In this document: positions 17,989-26,993 of the stretch, one piece after another
How the letters are laid out: each line of letters begins with the position of its first letter
Position numbering within the stretch: position 1 is the first letter of the stretch
Position numbers and translations under genes: made by a program
NCBI RefSeq assembly: GCF_030371585.1
Contig: NZ_JAUDCE010000001.1
Origin: Megamonas hypermegale_A
GTDB taxonomy: Bacteria > Bacillota > Negativicutes > Selenomonadales > Selenomonadaceae
Reading direction: 5' to 3' (one strand)
DNA length: 64,000 nucleotides
Notes under the pieces: model-generated
Told to the model about the DNA's origin: nothing
The model's input: only the letters and a program-made list of their open reading frames with translations
Databases searched by the model: none

Positions 17989-18486
17989 TTATTGTGCATC
18001 GATTATTTTATCTTCCACGACATTGTAATGAACGACATCATATACTTCTGTCTTGCCGTCTTTGATTACTTCGACAAGATTGTCAAATTCGGCGATTTTC
18101 GTTTTCCAGTTGAACGAGCAACGTTCCGCTTCAATCGTGATGTTCGGCCGTTCAAATTTCACATTGCCTTTTATTTCCGCCGTTTTTGTATCATCAGCAG
18201 CATGCAGATTACCGCCCGTGAATTTTATCTGATAGCCCGGCTCTTCCAGATAAATATTGCCGTCCGCCCAGACTTCCTTCGTCACCAGGCTTACTCTCGC
18301 CTTATCCGCCTGTATCGTTCTGTCATCCGTCTTTACCGTAACATTGCCGTCGAGCACGAAACAGCCGGACGCAAAATCAAAATATCGGCTGTCGGAGCTG
18401 ATTTCCGGCATGGCGGCAAAAGACGTGCTCACCATTCCCAGCATTAACATCATTGCCAAAAAAAACGACCTGAAAACTTTCTTCAT
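17989..18486 (-). CDS. LptA/OstA-like periplasmic protein
   Basis: A 165-residue protein with a signal peptide (MKKVFRSFFLAMMLMLGMVSTSFAA). It is followed by repeated beta-jellyroll-like segments (YFDFASGCFVLDGNVTV, IQADKARVSLVTKEVWADGNIYL, TAEIKGNVKFE, IEAERCSFN). The alternation of DGNV/ADGN strands is the OstA/LptA pattern that carries lipopolysaccharide across the periplasm. The chosen ATG has GGAGG 8 nt upstream. No lptB or lptC is adjacent, so a role in LPS transport is inferred from fold and from the diderm setting. Confidence 0.72.
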   Translation of the reverse strand: MKKVFRSFFLAMMLMLGMVSTSFAAMPEISSDSRYFDFASGCFVLDGNVTVKTDDRTIQADKARVSLVTKEVWADGNIYLEEPGYQIKFTGGNLHAADDTKTAEIKGNVKFERPNITIEAERCSFNWKTKIAEFDNLVEVIKDGKTEVYDVVHYNVVEDKIIDAQ

Positions 18487-18500
18487 TATAATATCCTCCA

Positions 18501-19376
18501 TTATCTGTCCAAATTACGCAAATAAGCCGGTATCCTGTCAAACACTCTGAGCGCATTATTGTAAAACACATCCTCATACGCTTTTTCCGGCACGATTGAT
18601 TTAATCACTTCGATATACGCCTGCAAATCGACCAGCGGCCAATCCGAACCGTACATCAGTTTTTTATAATTACCCAGATAATTGAACCATGTTCTGAATA
18701 CGTCCAGATACGGCTTGAAATGCTCTATCTGTGCTTTTGCCTCGAACCTGCCTTCCATTAAACCAGATAAATCAATATAGACATTTTTATTTTTCGCCAC
18801 CACTTCCACAGCATCAACAATCCACGGCGTACCGCAATGCGCTATGACAAATTTCACCTGCGGAAAATCAACGGCTACTTCATCCACAATCAAAGGATGC
18901 GAATATTTCAGCCTGCCCATGGAATTTGCCGTGTCGCCCATATGAAAAACTACAGGCACTTCATATTTCTGCGCCAGTCTGTAAAACGGACGGTAAATTT
19001 CATCTGTAGCATAAAACGGCTGATAGCCCGTATAGATTTTTATACCGGCTGTTGTCGGCTCATTCATTTTCCGCTCAAAGCTCTCCAGCACTTCTGCCGC
19101 ATTTCCCGGTGTGATGACGGATGCGTCCACGCCGAGACACTGCATCAGAAACGGCGGAAATTCTGCCGCGCCGTGATAAATAATCTGCGGATTAGTGTGC
19201 GGAGCTTCGCCGCTTTTATCCACGCCCATGCCGATACCGAGAACGACATTGTTTTGTTCAAACTGCTTTTTCAATTCAGCCAGCGTACATTTCGCCCCGA
19301 TATTTTCCGCCGTCATGTCGAAAATTCCCTTGGCGGAAAAGTGCATATGACAATCTATTATTCTGTCTATTTTCAA
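18501..19376 (-). CDS. amidohydrolase family 2 metal-dependent hydrolase
   Basis: A 291-residue TIM-barrel hydrolase. The N-terminal metal-binding motif is DCHMHF (residues 8-13); further metal or catalytic positions are VVFHMGDT, FVIAHCG and YGSDWPLV. This is the Amidohydro_2 family, which includes decarboxylases and lactonases; the substrate is not evident. The start is a TTG immediately after an in-frame stop, with GAAGG close by, and the next ATG would remove the metal-binding motif. It ends 14 nt before the LptA-like start, which suggests co-transcription. Confidence 0.82.
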   Translation of the reverse strand: MKIDRIIDCHMHFSAKGIFDMTAENIGAKCTLAELKKQFEQNNVVLGIGMGVDKSGEAPHTNPQIIYHGAAEFPPFLMQCLGVDASVITPGNAAEVLESFERKMNEPTTAGIKIYTGYQPFYATDEIYRPFYRLAQKYEVPVVFHMGDTANSMGRLKYSHPLIVDEVAVDFPQVKFVIAHCGTPWIVDAVEVVAKNKNVYIDLSGLMEGRFEAKAQIEHFKPYLDVFRTWFNYLGNYKKLMYGSDWPLVDLQAYIEVIKSIVPEKAYEDVFYNNALRVFDRIPAYLRNLDR

Positions 19377-19460
19377 TCACCTTCTTTAAACAAGATTTTA
19401 GCATAAAAATCCGCATAATTCTATAGAGAAAAAATCCATTCTATTTTTGGGAAAATACGG

Positions 19461-19466
19461 TATAAT
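19461..19466 (+). promoter_or_regulatory. -10 box upstream of the TPR gene
   Basis: A perfect TATAAT lies 29 nt before the TPR gene start. No good -35 is visible at 16-18 bp spacing. Confidence 0.4.
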
Positions 19467-19495
19467 ATAGGAAGATTTTTTATAAGGATGTGTTG

Positions 19496-20350
19496 ATGAT
19501 GATTTTAGCTAAAAAACTTATTATTTCTTTCATGCTGATGTTTCTATTGTCGGTCAATGCCGTCTGCCTGGCGGAAGATGCTTCTAACGAAGAAGATTAC
19601 AGTACAAGGATTGCTTATTATACCATGATGATAGAGCAAAATCCGAACAACGGCGATATGTATTTCAACAGAGCGCTTGCCTACGCCAAAATGGGCGGAC
19701 TGGTGAATGCCATTAACGATTACTCCAAAGCTATCGAACTGAATGAAGATGACGCAGAAGCGTATTTTAACCGCGGCTTTTTATATTACAATATCAATGA
19801 AAATGAAAAAGCCCTCGCCGATTTGTCCAGAGTTATCAAAATAAAGGACGATTATGCTCAGGCTTATGCCGTTCGCGGCGTAATTTATCATGCCATGAAT
19901 AAAAACGATGATGCTATTGACGACTTGACGAAGGCTGTCAAACTCGACCCGAAATTCTGTGCAATGCGCGGCATTATCTACCATGACTGCGGTGAAAAAG
20001 AAAAAGCTCTCGCCGATTATAGCAAAGCGCTTGAACTAAATCCGAATGAAGAAATCTATACGAACAGAGGTATTTTATACAGTGAAATGGGAAATAAAGA
20101 CAACGCTATGGCTGACTACAACAAAGCTATCGAAATAAACCCGAACTGCGACAAAGCTTATTTCAATCGAGGTATTTTATACAAAAGCCTGAATGACAAT
20201 ACAAATGCTCTTAACGATTTCAGTAAAGTCATCGAAATAAATCCCCGCTCTATCGAAGCATATCAAAACAGAGGACAGGTTTATCAGGCAATGGGCGAAA
20301 CAAACAAGGCTGCCGCCGATTTTGAAAAAGCAAAACAAATTAAGTTGTAG
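19496..20350 (+). CDS. secreted tetratricopeptide-repeat protein
   Basis: A 284-residue protein with a signal peptide (cleavage near VNAVCLAE). About seven 34-residue TPR units follow, each with an N-x-G/R-x-x-Y pattern and a closing DY(S/N)KAIE(L/I)N or similar segment. It is likely a periplasmic or outer-membrane-associated scaffold; partners are unknown. The start at 19496 has AAGGA 7 nt upstream; GTG and TTG codons just before it are less well placed. The stop codon TAG is the first three bases of the terminal inverted repeat of the large repeat copy B. Confidence 0.82.
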   Translation: MMILAKKLIISFMLMFLLSVNAVCLAEDASNEEDYSTRIAYYTMMIEQNPNNGDMYFNRALAYAKMGGLVNAINDYSKAIELNEDDAEAYFNRGFLYYNINENEKALADLSRVIKIKDDYAQAYAVRGVIYHAMNKNDDAIDDLTKAVKLDPKFCAMRGIIYHDCGEKEKALADYSKALELNPNEEIYTNRGILYSEMGNKDNAMADYNKAIEINPNCDKAYFNRGILYKSLNDNTNALNDFSKVIEINPRSIEAYQNRGQVYQAMGETNKAAADFEKAKQIKL

Positions 20351-20944
20351 TTCATTTTTCTTTTGAAAGGTCAAAAGAAATGAATGTAAAATAGAAAGTG
20401 CCCATTCGGCACAATATAAGACAAAGAGAATTAATTTCTTAATTTATCTTCATATTGCGCCGGGCAATTTTTCTTTGCTGGCACAAAGAAAAGTTGCCGA
20501 AAAAGAAAGTGCCTTGGTTCGTAGCCCATAAGAGATTTTCACTTTAAAAAGAAAAAGATTTAGATATAACGTTTAAAAACTCGCTTACGCTCAAACATTT
20601 AAACTAAAAACATATCTAAATCTTTTTCTTTTTAATAGCTAAAGCTACCGTGAAAATCTCTAACATGGATGAAAATTTTAGCATGGGTAACAAATTACAG
20701 TGTCAACAGCTCAGATTTTAGTTCCTGCTGAAAACAGAAGGCACGAGCCAAATTCCAAATGTTTCGAGCCGGTGTATCGGCTGTATTTATAAAAGAGTTG
20801 CGAAGGCTCGCCCAGTGCAGCGTTAGCGAAACGTTAAAAGGAGTTTTTTACAGGCTCTTATTGCTTTAGTAATTAGAGCCTGTTATACCTTTAGGTGATT
20901 TTGGGTTCGTTTTTCTTTTGACCTTTCAAAAGAAAAATGAACTA
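20348..20944 (+). repeat. large structured repeat, copy B, with 33-bp terminal inverted repeats
   Basis: The whole 591-nt gap between two converging genes is this element. The outer 33 bases (20348-20380 and 20912-20944) are inverted copies of each other and each begins with the TAG stop of the adjacent gene. Inside are a CGGCACAATAT/ATATTGCGCCG hairpin (20406-20465 region), a GGGCAA..TTGCC hairpin, the long central stem (20546-20567 perfectly paired with 20612-20633, 22 bp), an outer GAGATTTTCAC/GTGAAAATCTC pairing, the conserved GCGAAGG..AGCGTTAGCG block and a copy-specific ACAGGCTC/GAGCCTGT hairpin near 20851-20886. Confidence 0.85.
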
Positions 20945-22036
20945 TAAATAGAAATTCTGCCAATCTTTAATTTCTATTATCCCCAGCCCTGGCTGTTCGT
21001 TTAGAATAATTCTGTTCTTATCATAGCTGATACCGCCTTTTATCGGGTCTTTCAGCAGCAAATCGGCTGCATCGAGGTCAGCGCGGGTGATGACGGATTT
21101 TGCTCCGGCTAGGCTGGCGCTTGCCGTAATGCCGAGTTTAGACTCAAGCATACAGCCCATCATGCACTCTACGCCGCAGATTGCAGCTATATCGGCGATT
21201 TTGAGCGCATTGTGAATGCCGCCCGCTTTCATCAGCTTGATATTGATTAAATCACAGGCACGCGCGGCGAGCAGTTCGAACACTTCATATGTACCGAAAG
21301 CGGCTTCATCAGCCATAATCGGCGTATCCACATTATCCGTCACAAATTTCAGTCCCTGTATATCATGCGCAATGACCGGCTGCTCAATCAGCTCGATATT
21401 CAATCCCTTATCTTCAAAGCGGCGGATTAAGCGCACGGCTTCTTTCGGCTTCCAGCCCTGATTGGCGTCAAGACGGATATTTATTTTATCGCCGACTGCA
21501 TTGCGGATTGCCTTTACACGGGCAAAATCCAGCTCGGCATCGCCGCCCACTTTCAGCTTCAGGTCGGTATAACCGCCGTTTACAGCTTCAACGGCATCAC
21601 GCGCCATCACTTCCGGTTCGCGCAGGCTGATAGTCAAATCGGATGTGAAACTGCCGCGGTAGCCGCCCAGCAGTTTATACAGCGGCAAGCAGCACAGCTG
21701 ACCGAGCAAATCGTACACTGCCATATCCACGCATGCTTTGGCGGAGGAATTGTGCAGCATGGATTTGTCGATACGCTTAAATATTTCCTCCGTTTCGCAG
21801 ATTTCCAGTCCGATAAGCTGCGGCGCGATTACCGTCTTTATCGCCGACACAATCGACATCTGGCTGTCGCCCGTGATGACAGCGGTCGGCGGCGCGCTGC
21901 CGTAGCCGATATTGCCTGTATCGGTGATGATTTTTATAATGATGTCTTCGGCAAAGTCAACACAGCGCAATGCCGTTATAAACGGTTTTTTCAGCGGAAT
22001 TTTCACTTTGCCGATTTCTATTTTACTGATTTTCAT
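20942..22036 (-). CDS. dipeptide epimerase (L-Ala-D/L-Glu epimerase-like)
   Basis: A 364-residue enolase-superfamily protein of the muconate lactonizing subgroup. The Lys pair is in LKLKVGG (near residue 165). The metal ligands are in RLDANQGW, IELIEQP and MADEAAFG, and the second active-site Lys is in INIKLMKAGG. Homologues such as YkfB and YcjG epimerise L-Ala-D-Glu from murein peptides. The adjacent LD-carboxypeptidase, M20 peptidase and peptide-binding lipoprotein support that specificity. It overlaps the M20 gene by 14 nt. Its stop TAG lies in the right terminal repeat of element B. Confidence 0.87.
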   Translation of the reverse strand: MKISKIEIGKVKIPLKKPFITALRCVDFAEDIIIKIITDTGNIGYGSAPPTAVITGDSQMSIVSAIKTVIAPQLIGLEICETEEIFKRIDKSMLHNSSAKACVDMAVYDLLGQLCCLPLYKLLGGYRGSFTSDLTISLREPEVMARDAVEAVNGGYTDLKLKVGGDAELDFARVKAIRNAVGDKINIRLDANQGWKPKEAVRLIRRFEDKGLNIELIEQPVIAHDIQGLKFVTDNVDTPIMADEAAFGTYEVFELLAARACDLINIKLMKAGGIHNALKIADIAAICGVECMMGCMLESKLGITASASLAGAKSVITRADLDAADLLLKDPIKGGISYDKNRIILNEQPGLGIIEIKDWQNFYL

Positions 22037-23180
22037 CTGTTATCCCGTCCTCGCATAAAATGTCTATCGCCGTCATGGCCATTGCTTTTGCACCTAACAG
22101 TGCCTGCCGTCTGCCGAAATCGGAGTTGGCGGCGCAGGCAAACTGCTCCGTATGCGTAAATATATTATTGCCGATACGAATTGTCGGCTGGCAGGTGCGC
22201 GTTACGTGGCTGACATTGCCGACATCGGTCGAACCGTCCGCGAAATCGGCCGGAATGACTTCATATTTTTCGCCGAGCAGAGCAAAATTCTGCTCATAAT
22301 ACCGGTTTAAACGCTCATCACTGCGCAGATTTTTGTACAGCGGTTCATAGTGGCGCATCTGTACGCCCGCTGCGTGTTCTTTTGCCACCTGACGCGCCAG
22401 TTCTTTTATCTGCACCAGCATGGTATTTTCCAGATAATCGCTGTCGAGCGCGCGGACTGTCGAACGCAGTACGGCTTTTGCCGGAATGATGTTCGGCGCC
22501 GTTCCGCCCTCCGTTATTATCGTACCGATGAGATTTTTTTCAGTAAACGTTGTCTGTAGCCGTTTCAGTCTGGCATAAAAATCGACCAGCGTATCCAGCG
22601 CATTCACGCCGTGATACACAGGGTCGGCAATATGCGCCTCTTTGCCCAGAAAAGTTACCTCCAGCGGGTGAGAGGCGAACGACGTCCCGCCGACCGTCGT
22701 CTTGTCGTCGGGATGAATAATCAAGGCGGCCGTGATATCGTCAAAATAGCCGCCGTCCGCCATATCTATTTTGCCGCCGACCGTTTCTTCCGCCGGGCAG
22801 CCGAAGATGACCGTCTGAGCGATTTTATCCGTAACCTGATTGAAGGCAACTCCGGCGCCGATACTCATCATGGCAATGAGATTATGCCCGCAGCCGTGCC
22901 CGATTTTGGGCAGAGCGTCATATTCCGCCATAAAGCCGATTTTTTTCTGTCCGTTCCCTCTCGCCGCTTTAAAAGCCGCAGCGAATTTGTCCTGCAAAAT
23001 CGGCGTAAAATTAAAATTAAATTGTTTTAAAATTTTTTGTAAATAAGCTGCTGCCTTTATCTCCCTGCCGCTCAGTTCAGGATTTTTCGCCAGAAAATCA
23101 GCCAGCTGATACAGTAGCGGCGCGAGCTGTTCAATTTGGGCGCAGACTTTTTGTTTTAATTCCTGTTTCTGTTTATACAT
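22023..23180 (-). CDS. M20 family metallopeptidase/amidohydrolase
   Basis: A 385-residue M20D-type hydrolase. Metal-binding segments are GFMAEYDALPKIGHGCGHNL (near 88-107) and CPAEETVGGK (near 129), with later DGSTDVGNVSH and the C-terminal HTEQFA. Relatives are AbgB and related amidohydrolases that split acyl-amino acids or dipeptides. In this operon it plausibly cleaves the dipeptide released from murein peptides, an inference from neighbours. It starts 44 nt after the LD-carboxypeptidase stop and overlaps the epimerase gene, so translation of the two is coupled. Confidence 0.85.
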   Translation of the reverse strand: MYKQKQELKQKVCAQIEQLAPLLYQLADFLAKNPELSGREIKAAAYLQKILKQFNFNFTPILQDKFAAAFKAARGNGQKKIGFMAEYDALPKIGHGCGHNLIAMMSIGAGVAFNQVTDKIAQTVIFGCPAEETVGGKIDMADGGYFDDITAALIIHPDDKTTVGGTSFASHPLEVTFLGKEAHIADPVYHGVNALDTLVDFYARLKRLQTTFTEKNLIGTIITEGGTAPNIIPAKAVLRSTVRALDSDYLENTMLVQIKELARQVAKEHAAGVQMRHYEPLYKNLRSDERLNRYYEQNFALLGEKYEVIPADFADGSTDVGNVSHVTRTCQPTIRIGNNIFTHTEQFACAANSDFGRRQALLGAKAMAMTAIDILCEDGITDENQ

Positions 23181-23224
23181 AAAATAAATTTCTTCCTAAA
23201 TATCTTAAATAATTAATAATATTT

Positions 23225-24178
23225 TCAGCGTATCTTGCAATGCGCTTCGCTGATGAAAAATTCCACGCGACTGTCGGCAACATTTACTTTAACATTTACG
23301 CCGAGCGGCAGAAAAGCATTCGTTTTTTCATGACCTGCCGGAAAGCCGTAAATCGTCGGCACTTTGGCAAGATTTGCGTACTGCGTCAGAATTTCCCTGA
23401 CAGTAAATTCGTATTTGGACTGCTTTGTCGGTGTGCAGTGCGTAAACTGACCGAAAACAATGCCTTTGACCTCTTTGAGTAGTCCGTTCTGCCAGAGCTG
23501 CCGAAGCATCCTGTCTATCGCATACGCTTCCTCGCCGACATCTTCCAGAAATAAAACGGAATTCTCGCCTTTCAATTCATACGGCGTGCCGCACATGGCC
23601 GCAATAACGCTCAGATTGCCGCCGATAAGCCTGCCGAAAGCATTGCCCGGGTAAAGAGCTTCCAATTTCTGTTTTTTCGGCATTAAAAAAGCACCGAGCG
23701 GTACAGACAGGCACAGCCCGCGGCAAAGTGAAGCAATCGTGTATTTTGTCGGATTTTGCGACAGCGTTTTAAGCATCGGTCCGTGCACTGTAACAAGACG
23801 GCTTTTCTGTCCGATTGCCGTATGCAGTGCCGTAACATCGCTGAAACCGACGAGCAGTTTGGGATTTTGACGGATTAGCTGATAGTCGAGGTAATCGAGT
23901 ATTCTCGTACAGCCGTAGCCGCCGCCGAAGCACAAGATAGCATCAACTTCCTTATCAGCAAAAAATTTATTCAGCTCATCGGCACGCAGTTTATCGCTGC
24001 CCGCCAGATATCCCTCATTTACCTGCAGAGTCGTTGACAGTTTCGTTTTATATCCCCATTCATGCAGCAGATTTATACCTGCCGTATAATCAAAATCTTC
24101 GCAAGCGGAGGCAGGTGCAACGATACCGATACAACTGCCGGCCTGTAGAACTTTTCCTTTATGACGCGGATTTATCAT
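23225..24178 (-). CDS. LD-carboxypeptidase (S66 family)
   Basis: A 317-residue cytoplasmic serine peptidase of the LdcA/MccF/YkfA family. The N-terminal segment is GIVAPASA. The nucleophile region is AILCFGGGYGCTRILDYLD followed by LLVGFSDVTALH, with the second domain segments LIGGNLSVIAAMCGTP, FLEDVGEEAYAIDRML and GFPAGHEKTNAFLPLG (catalytic His). It removes the terminal D-Ala from murein tetrapeptides or related bonds. The ATG at 24178 follows AAGGGGG; an open frame 23 codons longer lacks a ribosome binding site. It is central to the recycling cluster. Confidence 0.88.
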   Translation of the reverse strand: MINPRHKGKVLQAGSCIGIVAPASACEDFDYTAGINLLHEWGYKTKLSTTLQVNEGYLAGSDKLRADELNKFFADKEVDAILCFGGGYGCTRILDYLDYQLIRQNPKLLVGFSDVTALHTAIGQKSRLVTVHGPMLKTLSQNPTKYTIASLCRGLCLSVPLGAFLMPKKQKLEALYPGNAFGRLIGGNLSVIAAMCGTPYELKGENSVLFLEDVGEEAYAIDRMLRQLWQNGLLKEVKGIVFGQFTHCTPTKQSKYEFTVREILTQYANLAKVPTIYGFPAGHEKTNAFLPLGVNVKVNVADSRVEFFISEAHCKIR

Positions 24179-24256
24179 CGGAAGAGCCCCCTTTTTTATT
24201 AAAATAGTATACTTTATTAGCATACCATGTGATTTTATACTCGTCAATTAGACGGA

Positions 24257-24288
24257 AACCGCCGGCAGAATTTATTTCCATCGGCGGC
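24257..24288 (-). terminator. short GC-rich hairpin between the oppA-like and ldc genes
   Basis: CCGCCG (24259-24264) pairs with CGGCGG (24282-24287). Only three T follow on the minus strand, so it may attenuate rather than fully stop transcription after the binding-protein gene. Confidence 0.35.
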
Positions 24289-24314
24289 TCATATCCTTAA
24301 TTCTAACTTTAGTT

Positions 24315-25904
24315 TTAACTTTGACTTTCCGGTTCAACATACGCTTCCTTGAAATCAATCGTACCGAGAATGGACCAGCGGTATCCCTTCACATACGGCT
24401 GAACGATATACGGCTGCGTCGTGTAGTAAATCGGCAGGACGACGGCGTCATTCATGAGAATTTTTTCCGCAGCGTGCATCTTATCCATGCGTACAGCCTG
24501 ATTGTTCGTATGCTGCGCCGCCAGCACGAGTTCATTGTAAGCATGATTATGATACTGCGCATCGTTATTCTCATCGAGATACACATCCATGAAAGTCATC
24601 GGGTCGGCATAATCGCCAATCCAGGAAGCGCGGGCGATTTGGAAATTGCCCTGATTTCGCGCGTCGAGATACACTTTCGTTTCCTGATTTAACAGTTCCG
24701 CTTCCACGTTCAGATTTTCCTTCCACATGGACTGGATTACTTCCGCGACAGCCTTGTTCATCTCATTCGTATTGTACAAAATCGTTATCGGCGGCAGATT
24801 TTTCCCGTCGGGATAGCCTGCCTGCGCCAAAAATTCCCGTGCTTTTGCCGGATTGTATTCGACAAAGTCGCCGCCTTCCGCGCGGAAATCCTTCCCTGTA
24901 GCCGGATTGGTAAGCCCCGGCGGCACCCAGGCATACGCCGGCTTCTTGCCGCCTTTAATGATATTATTGACGAGCATTTCCCTGTCCACCGCCAGCGAAA
25001 AAGCCCGGCGGACATCCGGATTGTCAAACGGCGCTTTCGCCGTGTTGAAACTGTAATAATATGCGCCGAGATACGGGCTTATATGGTAAAGCCCCGCCTT
25101 TGTCAGCCGCTCCTGCTCGGATATCGGCGGCTCCACCGTCAAATTCGCCTGCCCGCTCTCCACCATGGAAACGCGCGTGCTCTGCGACTCGCTTATCGGC
25201 CAAAGCATATTGGCAAGTTTTACTTTGTCCTTGTCCCAGTATTTGTCGTTTTTCACAAACTGTAGCTGATTGGAATGTATCCAGCGCGTCAGTACAAACG
25301 GCCCGTTCGACACGATTTTATCGTTCGCCGCCCAGATTTCCGGGTCTTTCTCCACTACATGCTTCGGCACGGGATAATAACAGTGAAACGCCGTCAGATT
25401 GAGAAAATACGTTATCGGCGCTTTCAGTTTTACAAACAGCGTTTTATCATCAAGCGCCTTCACGCCGACTTCATCCGCCGTCTTTTCCTGCTTGAAATAC
25501 TCTTCGCCGTTCAGCAGCGGATACATCATATAAGCATTCTCCGAAGCCGTCTGCGGATTGAGCACCCGTTTCCACGCATATTCAAAATCGTGAGCCGTCA
25601 GCGGCGTGCCGTCGTTCCAGACAAGTCCGCTGCGCAGATGAAACGTGTATTCCGTGCCGTCAGCTGAAACCTCCCAACGCTCCGCGGCGGCAGGCTGCGG
25701 CTGCTCGTTCTCATCCAGGCGCGTAAGTCCCTCAAACAGAGCCAGCTCCACATTCGACTCCGCAAGAGCCGTACTTTTCGCCGGGTCGAGCGTCGCTGGT
25801 TCCGCTTCCAGTGCATAGCGCACCGTATCATTATTCGCGGTATCACCGCATCCGGCCGTAATACATGCGCATAATATCATCATCAATACGAGAATTTTCC
25901 TCAC
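24315..25904 (-). CDS. oligopeptide ABC transporter substrate-binding lipoprotein (OppA/MppA type)
   Basis: A 529-residue lipoprotein with signal and lipobox ITAGC (Cys19), then the SBP_bac_5 fold (RYALEAEPATLDPAKS, later YEYAWKRVLNP-type and YPLLNGEEYF segments). Such proteins collect peptides in the periplasm for an Opp/Dpp permease. No permease or ATPase gene is adjacent, so it must share one elsewhere, as MppA does for murein tripeptide in E. coli. The start is GTG, with AAGGAG inside the end of the preceding beta-lactamase-like gene (4 nt apart). This coupling supports a murein-peptide role. Confidence 0.88.
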   Translation of the reverse strand: MRKILVLMMILCACITAGCGDTANNDTVRYALEAEPATLDPAKSTALAESNVELALFEGLTRLDENEQPQPAAAERWEVSADGTEYTFHLRSGLVWNDGTPLTAHDFEYAWKRVLNPQTASENAYMMYPLLNGEEYFKQEKTADEVGVKALDDKTLFVKLKAPITYFLNLTAFHCYYPVPKHVVEKDPEIWAANDKIVSNGPFVLTRWIHSNQLQFVKNDKYWDKDKVKLANMLWPISESQSTRVSMVESGQANLTVEPPISEQERLTKAGLYHISPYLGAYYYSFNTAKAPFDNPDVRRAFSLAVDREMLVNNIIKGGKKPAYAWVPPGLTNPATGKDFRAEGGDFVEYNPAKAREFLAQAGYPDGKNLPPITILYNTNEMNKAVAEVIQSMWKENLNVEAELLNQETKVYLDARNQGNFQIARASWIGDYADPMTFMDVYLDENNDAQYHNHAYNELVLAAQHTNNQAVRMDKMHAAEKILMNDAVVLPIYYTTQPYIVQPYVKGYRWSILGTIDFKEAYVEPESQS

Positions 25905-25908
25905 ACTA

Positions 25909-26703
25909 TCAGCTCCTTCTCTGGCGGGCGTTCAAAAAGTCGAAAATAAATCGGCCCAGCTCGCCTATCTGCCGCCCGCCCAAAGCATTCGACGGCAAAT
26001 CGGAAGCAAAAATCGTAATACCGTACGTGCCGTTTCTTCCTTCAAATACGCCGCCGTCATGCTCCACACCGTCGAGCATCCCCGTCTTATGGTGAAAAAC
26101 TACATCTTCATCCCAATAATACGGAATACGGTCGCGGAACTGCTGGCGCGCCAGAATTTCCCACGCCTTTGCAAAACGCAGCTCTTCACGTTTCGTATAA
26201 ATATAATGAAGCAGTTTATTATAATCGGCAACACTCATATAATTTTCCCTGCCATTTTGCGTCGCCGCAAAATCCATCATGCACCGCTGCAGTTTCGTCT
26301 GCTTTAAACCCAGCTTATCAGCATACGTCTGAATATTTTCCCTGCCCAGTCTGTTAATCAGCAGATTGGTCGCCAGATTGTCGCTGAGTACAATCATCAG
26401 CGAAGCCAGCGCCTGCACCGTAAGCTGCGCATCGCCGTTCATCTCCTGCAATGCGCCCCCGCCTTCCACGCGCGGCACAGCGTCGATACGGATTTTCTCC
26501 GCCAAGTCGATATCGCTGTCGCAAAGCGCCGCCAAAATCAGAACCTTAATCATGCTGGCCGATTTATGCACATAATCCTCCTGATACGAAATCTTCGGCA
26601 AATCCGCCGCATCATAACGCTGAATTAAATACGACCAGTTGCCGGCAAACGACAGTACCTTGCCTTGAAGATAGATATCCAGAATTCTCAAATCCAAAAT
26701 CAT
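25909..26703 (-). CDS. class A beta-lactamase-fold serine hydrolase without signal peptide
   Basis: A 264-residue protein with the penicillin-recognising triad: SMIK (S-x-x-K, near residue 50), SDN (near residue 107) and KTG (HHKTGML, near residue 208). The omega-loop region (MMDFAATQNGRENYMS) is shorter than in classical class A enzymes and I do not see the usual E-x-x-x-N. There is no signal peptide, so the protein should stay in the cytoplasm, where beta-lactam defence would be pointless. With the recycling genes downstream, a peptidase or amidase role on murein fragments is a fair guess. The ribosome binding site (AAGGA) is very close to the ATG. Confidence 0.75.
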   Translation of the reverse strand: MILDLRILDIYLQGKVLSFAGNWSYLIQRYDAADLPKISYQEDYVHKSASMIKVLILAALCDSDIDLAEKIRIDAVPRVEGGGALQEMNGDAQLTVQALASLMIVLSDNLATNLLINRLGRENIQTYADKLGLKQTKLQRCMMDFAATQNGRENYMSVADYNKLLHYIYTKREELRFAKAWEILARQQFRDRIPYYWDEDVVFHHKTGMLDGVEHDGGVFEGRNGTYGITIFASDLPSNALGGRQIGELGRFIFDFLNARQRRS

Positions 26704-26733
26704 CAGTCCTTACATTTTAAATACATTTAAATA

Positions 26734-26864
26734 ACTTGTTGTGCCAGTTGATTTTCCAAAGCAGGATAATAGTTTATATTTAGTGAGGCTAAGTGCCAAC
26801 ATCGAACAAATATAAACTATTATTCTGCTGGCTATAGGCTAAATATTTTATTAGCACGACAAGT
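26734..26864 (-). repeat. 131-bp palindromic repeat, copy R2
   Basis: Reverse-oriented copy. Ends are ACTTGTTGTGCCA and TTAGCACGACAAGT. Inner arms begin GCAGGATAATAG and end CTATTATTCTGC, paired with one G-T. A perfect 7-bp direct repeat TTAAATA abuts both ends (26727-26733 and 26865-26871). It lies upstream of the beta-lactamase-like gene. Confidence 0.85.
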
Positions 26865-26886
26865 TTAAATAAGCTAATTATACCAC

Positions 26887-26926
26887 AAAAGCCCCGGGAA
26901 ATTCCCAGGGCTTTTTATTTTTACAT
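26887..26926 (-). terminator. terminator after the small secreted protein gene
   Basis: AAAAGCCCCGGGAA pairs with TTCCCAGGGCTTTT with one G-T pair. T runs occur on both sides, so it can work in either direction. Confidence 0.8.
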
Positions 26927-26993
26927 TATTAATGTATTACTGTTGTGCCGCTTGCGCCTGCTGTTCAGTATTCTGTGCCTGTTCAGCATTCTG

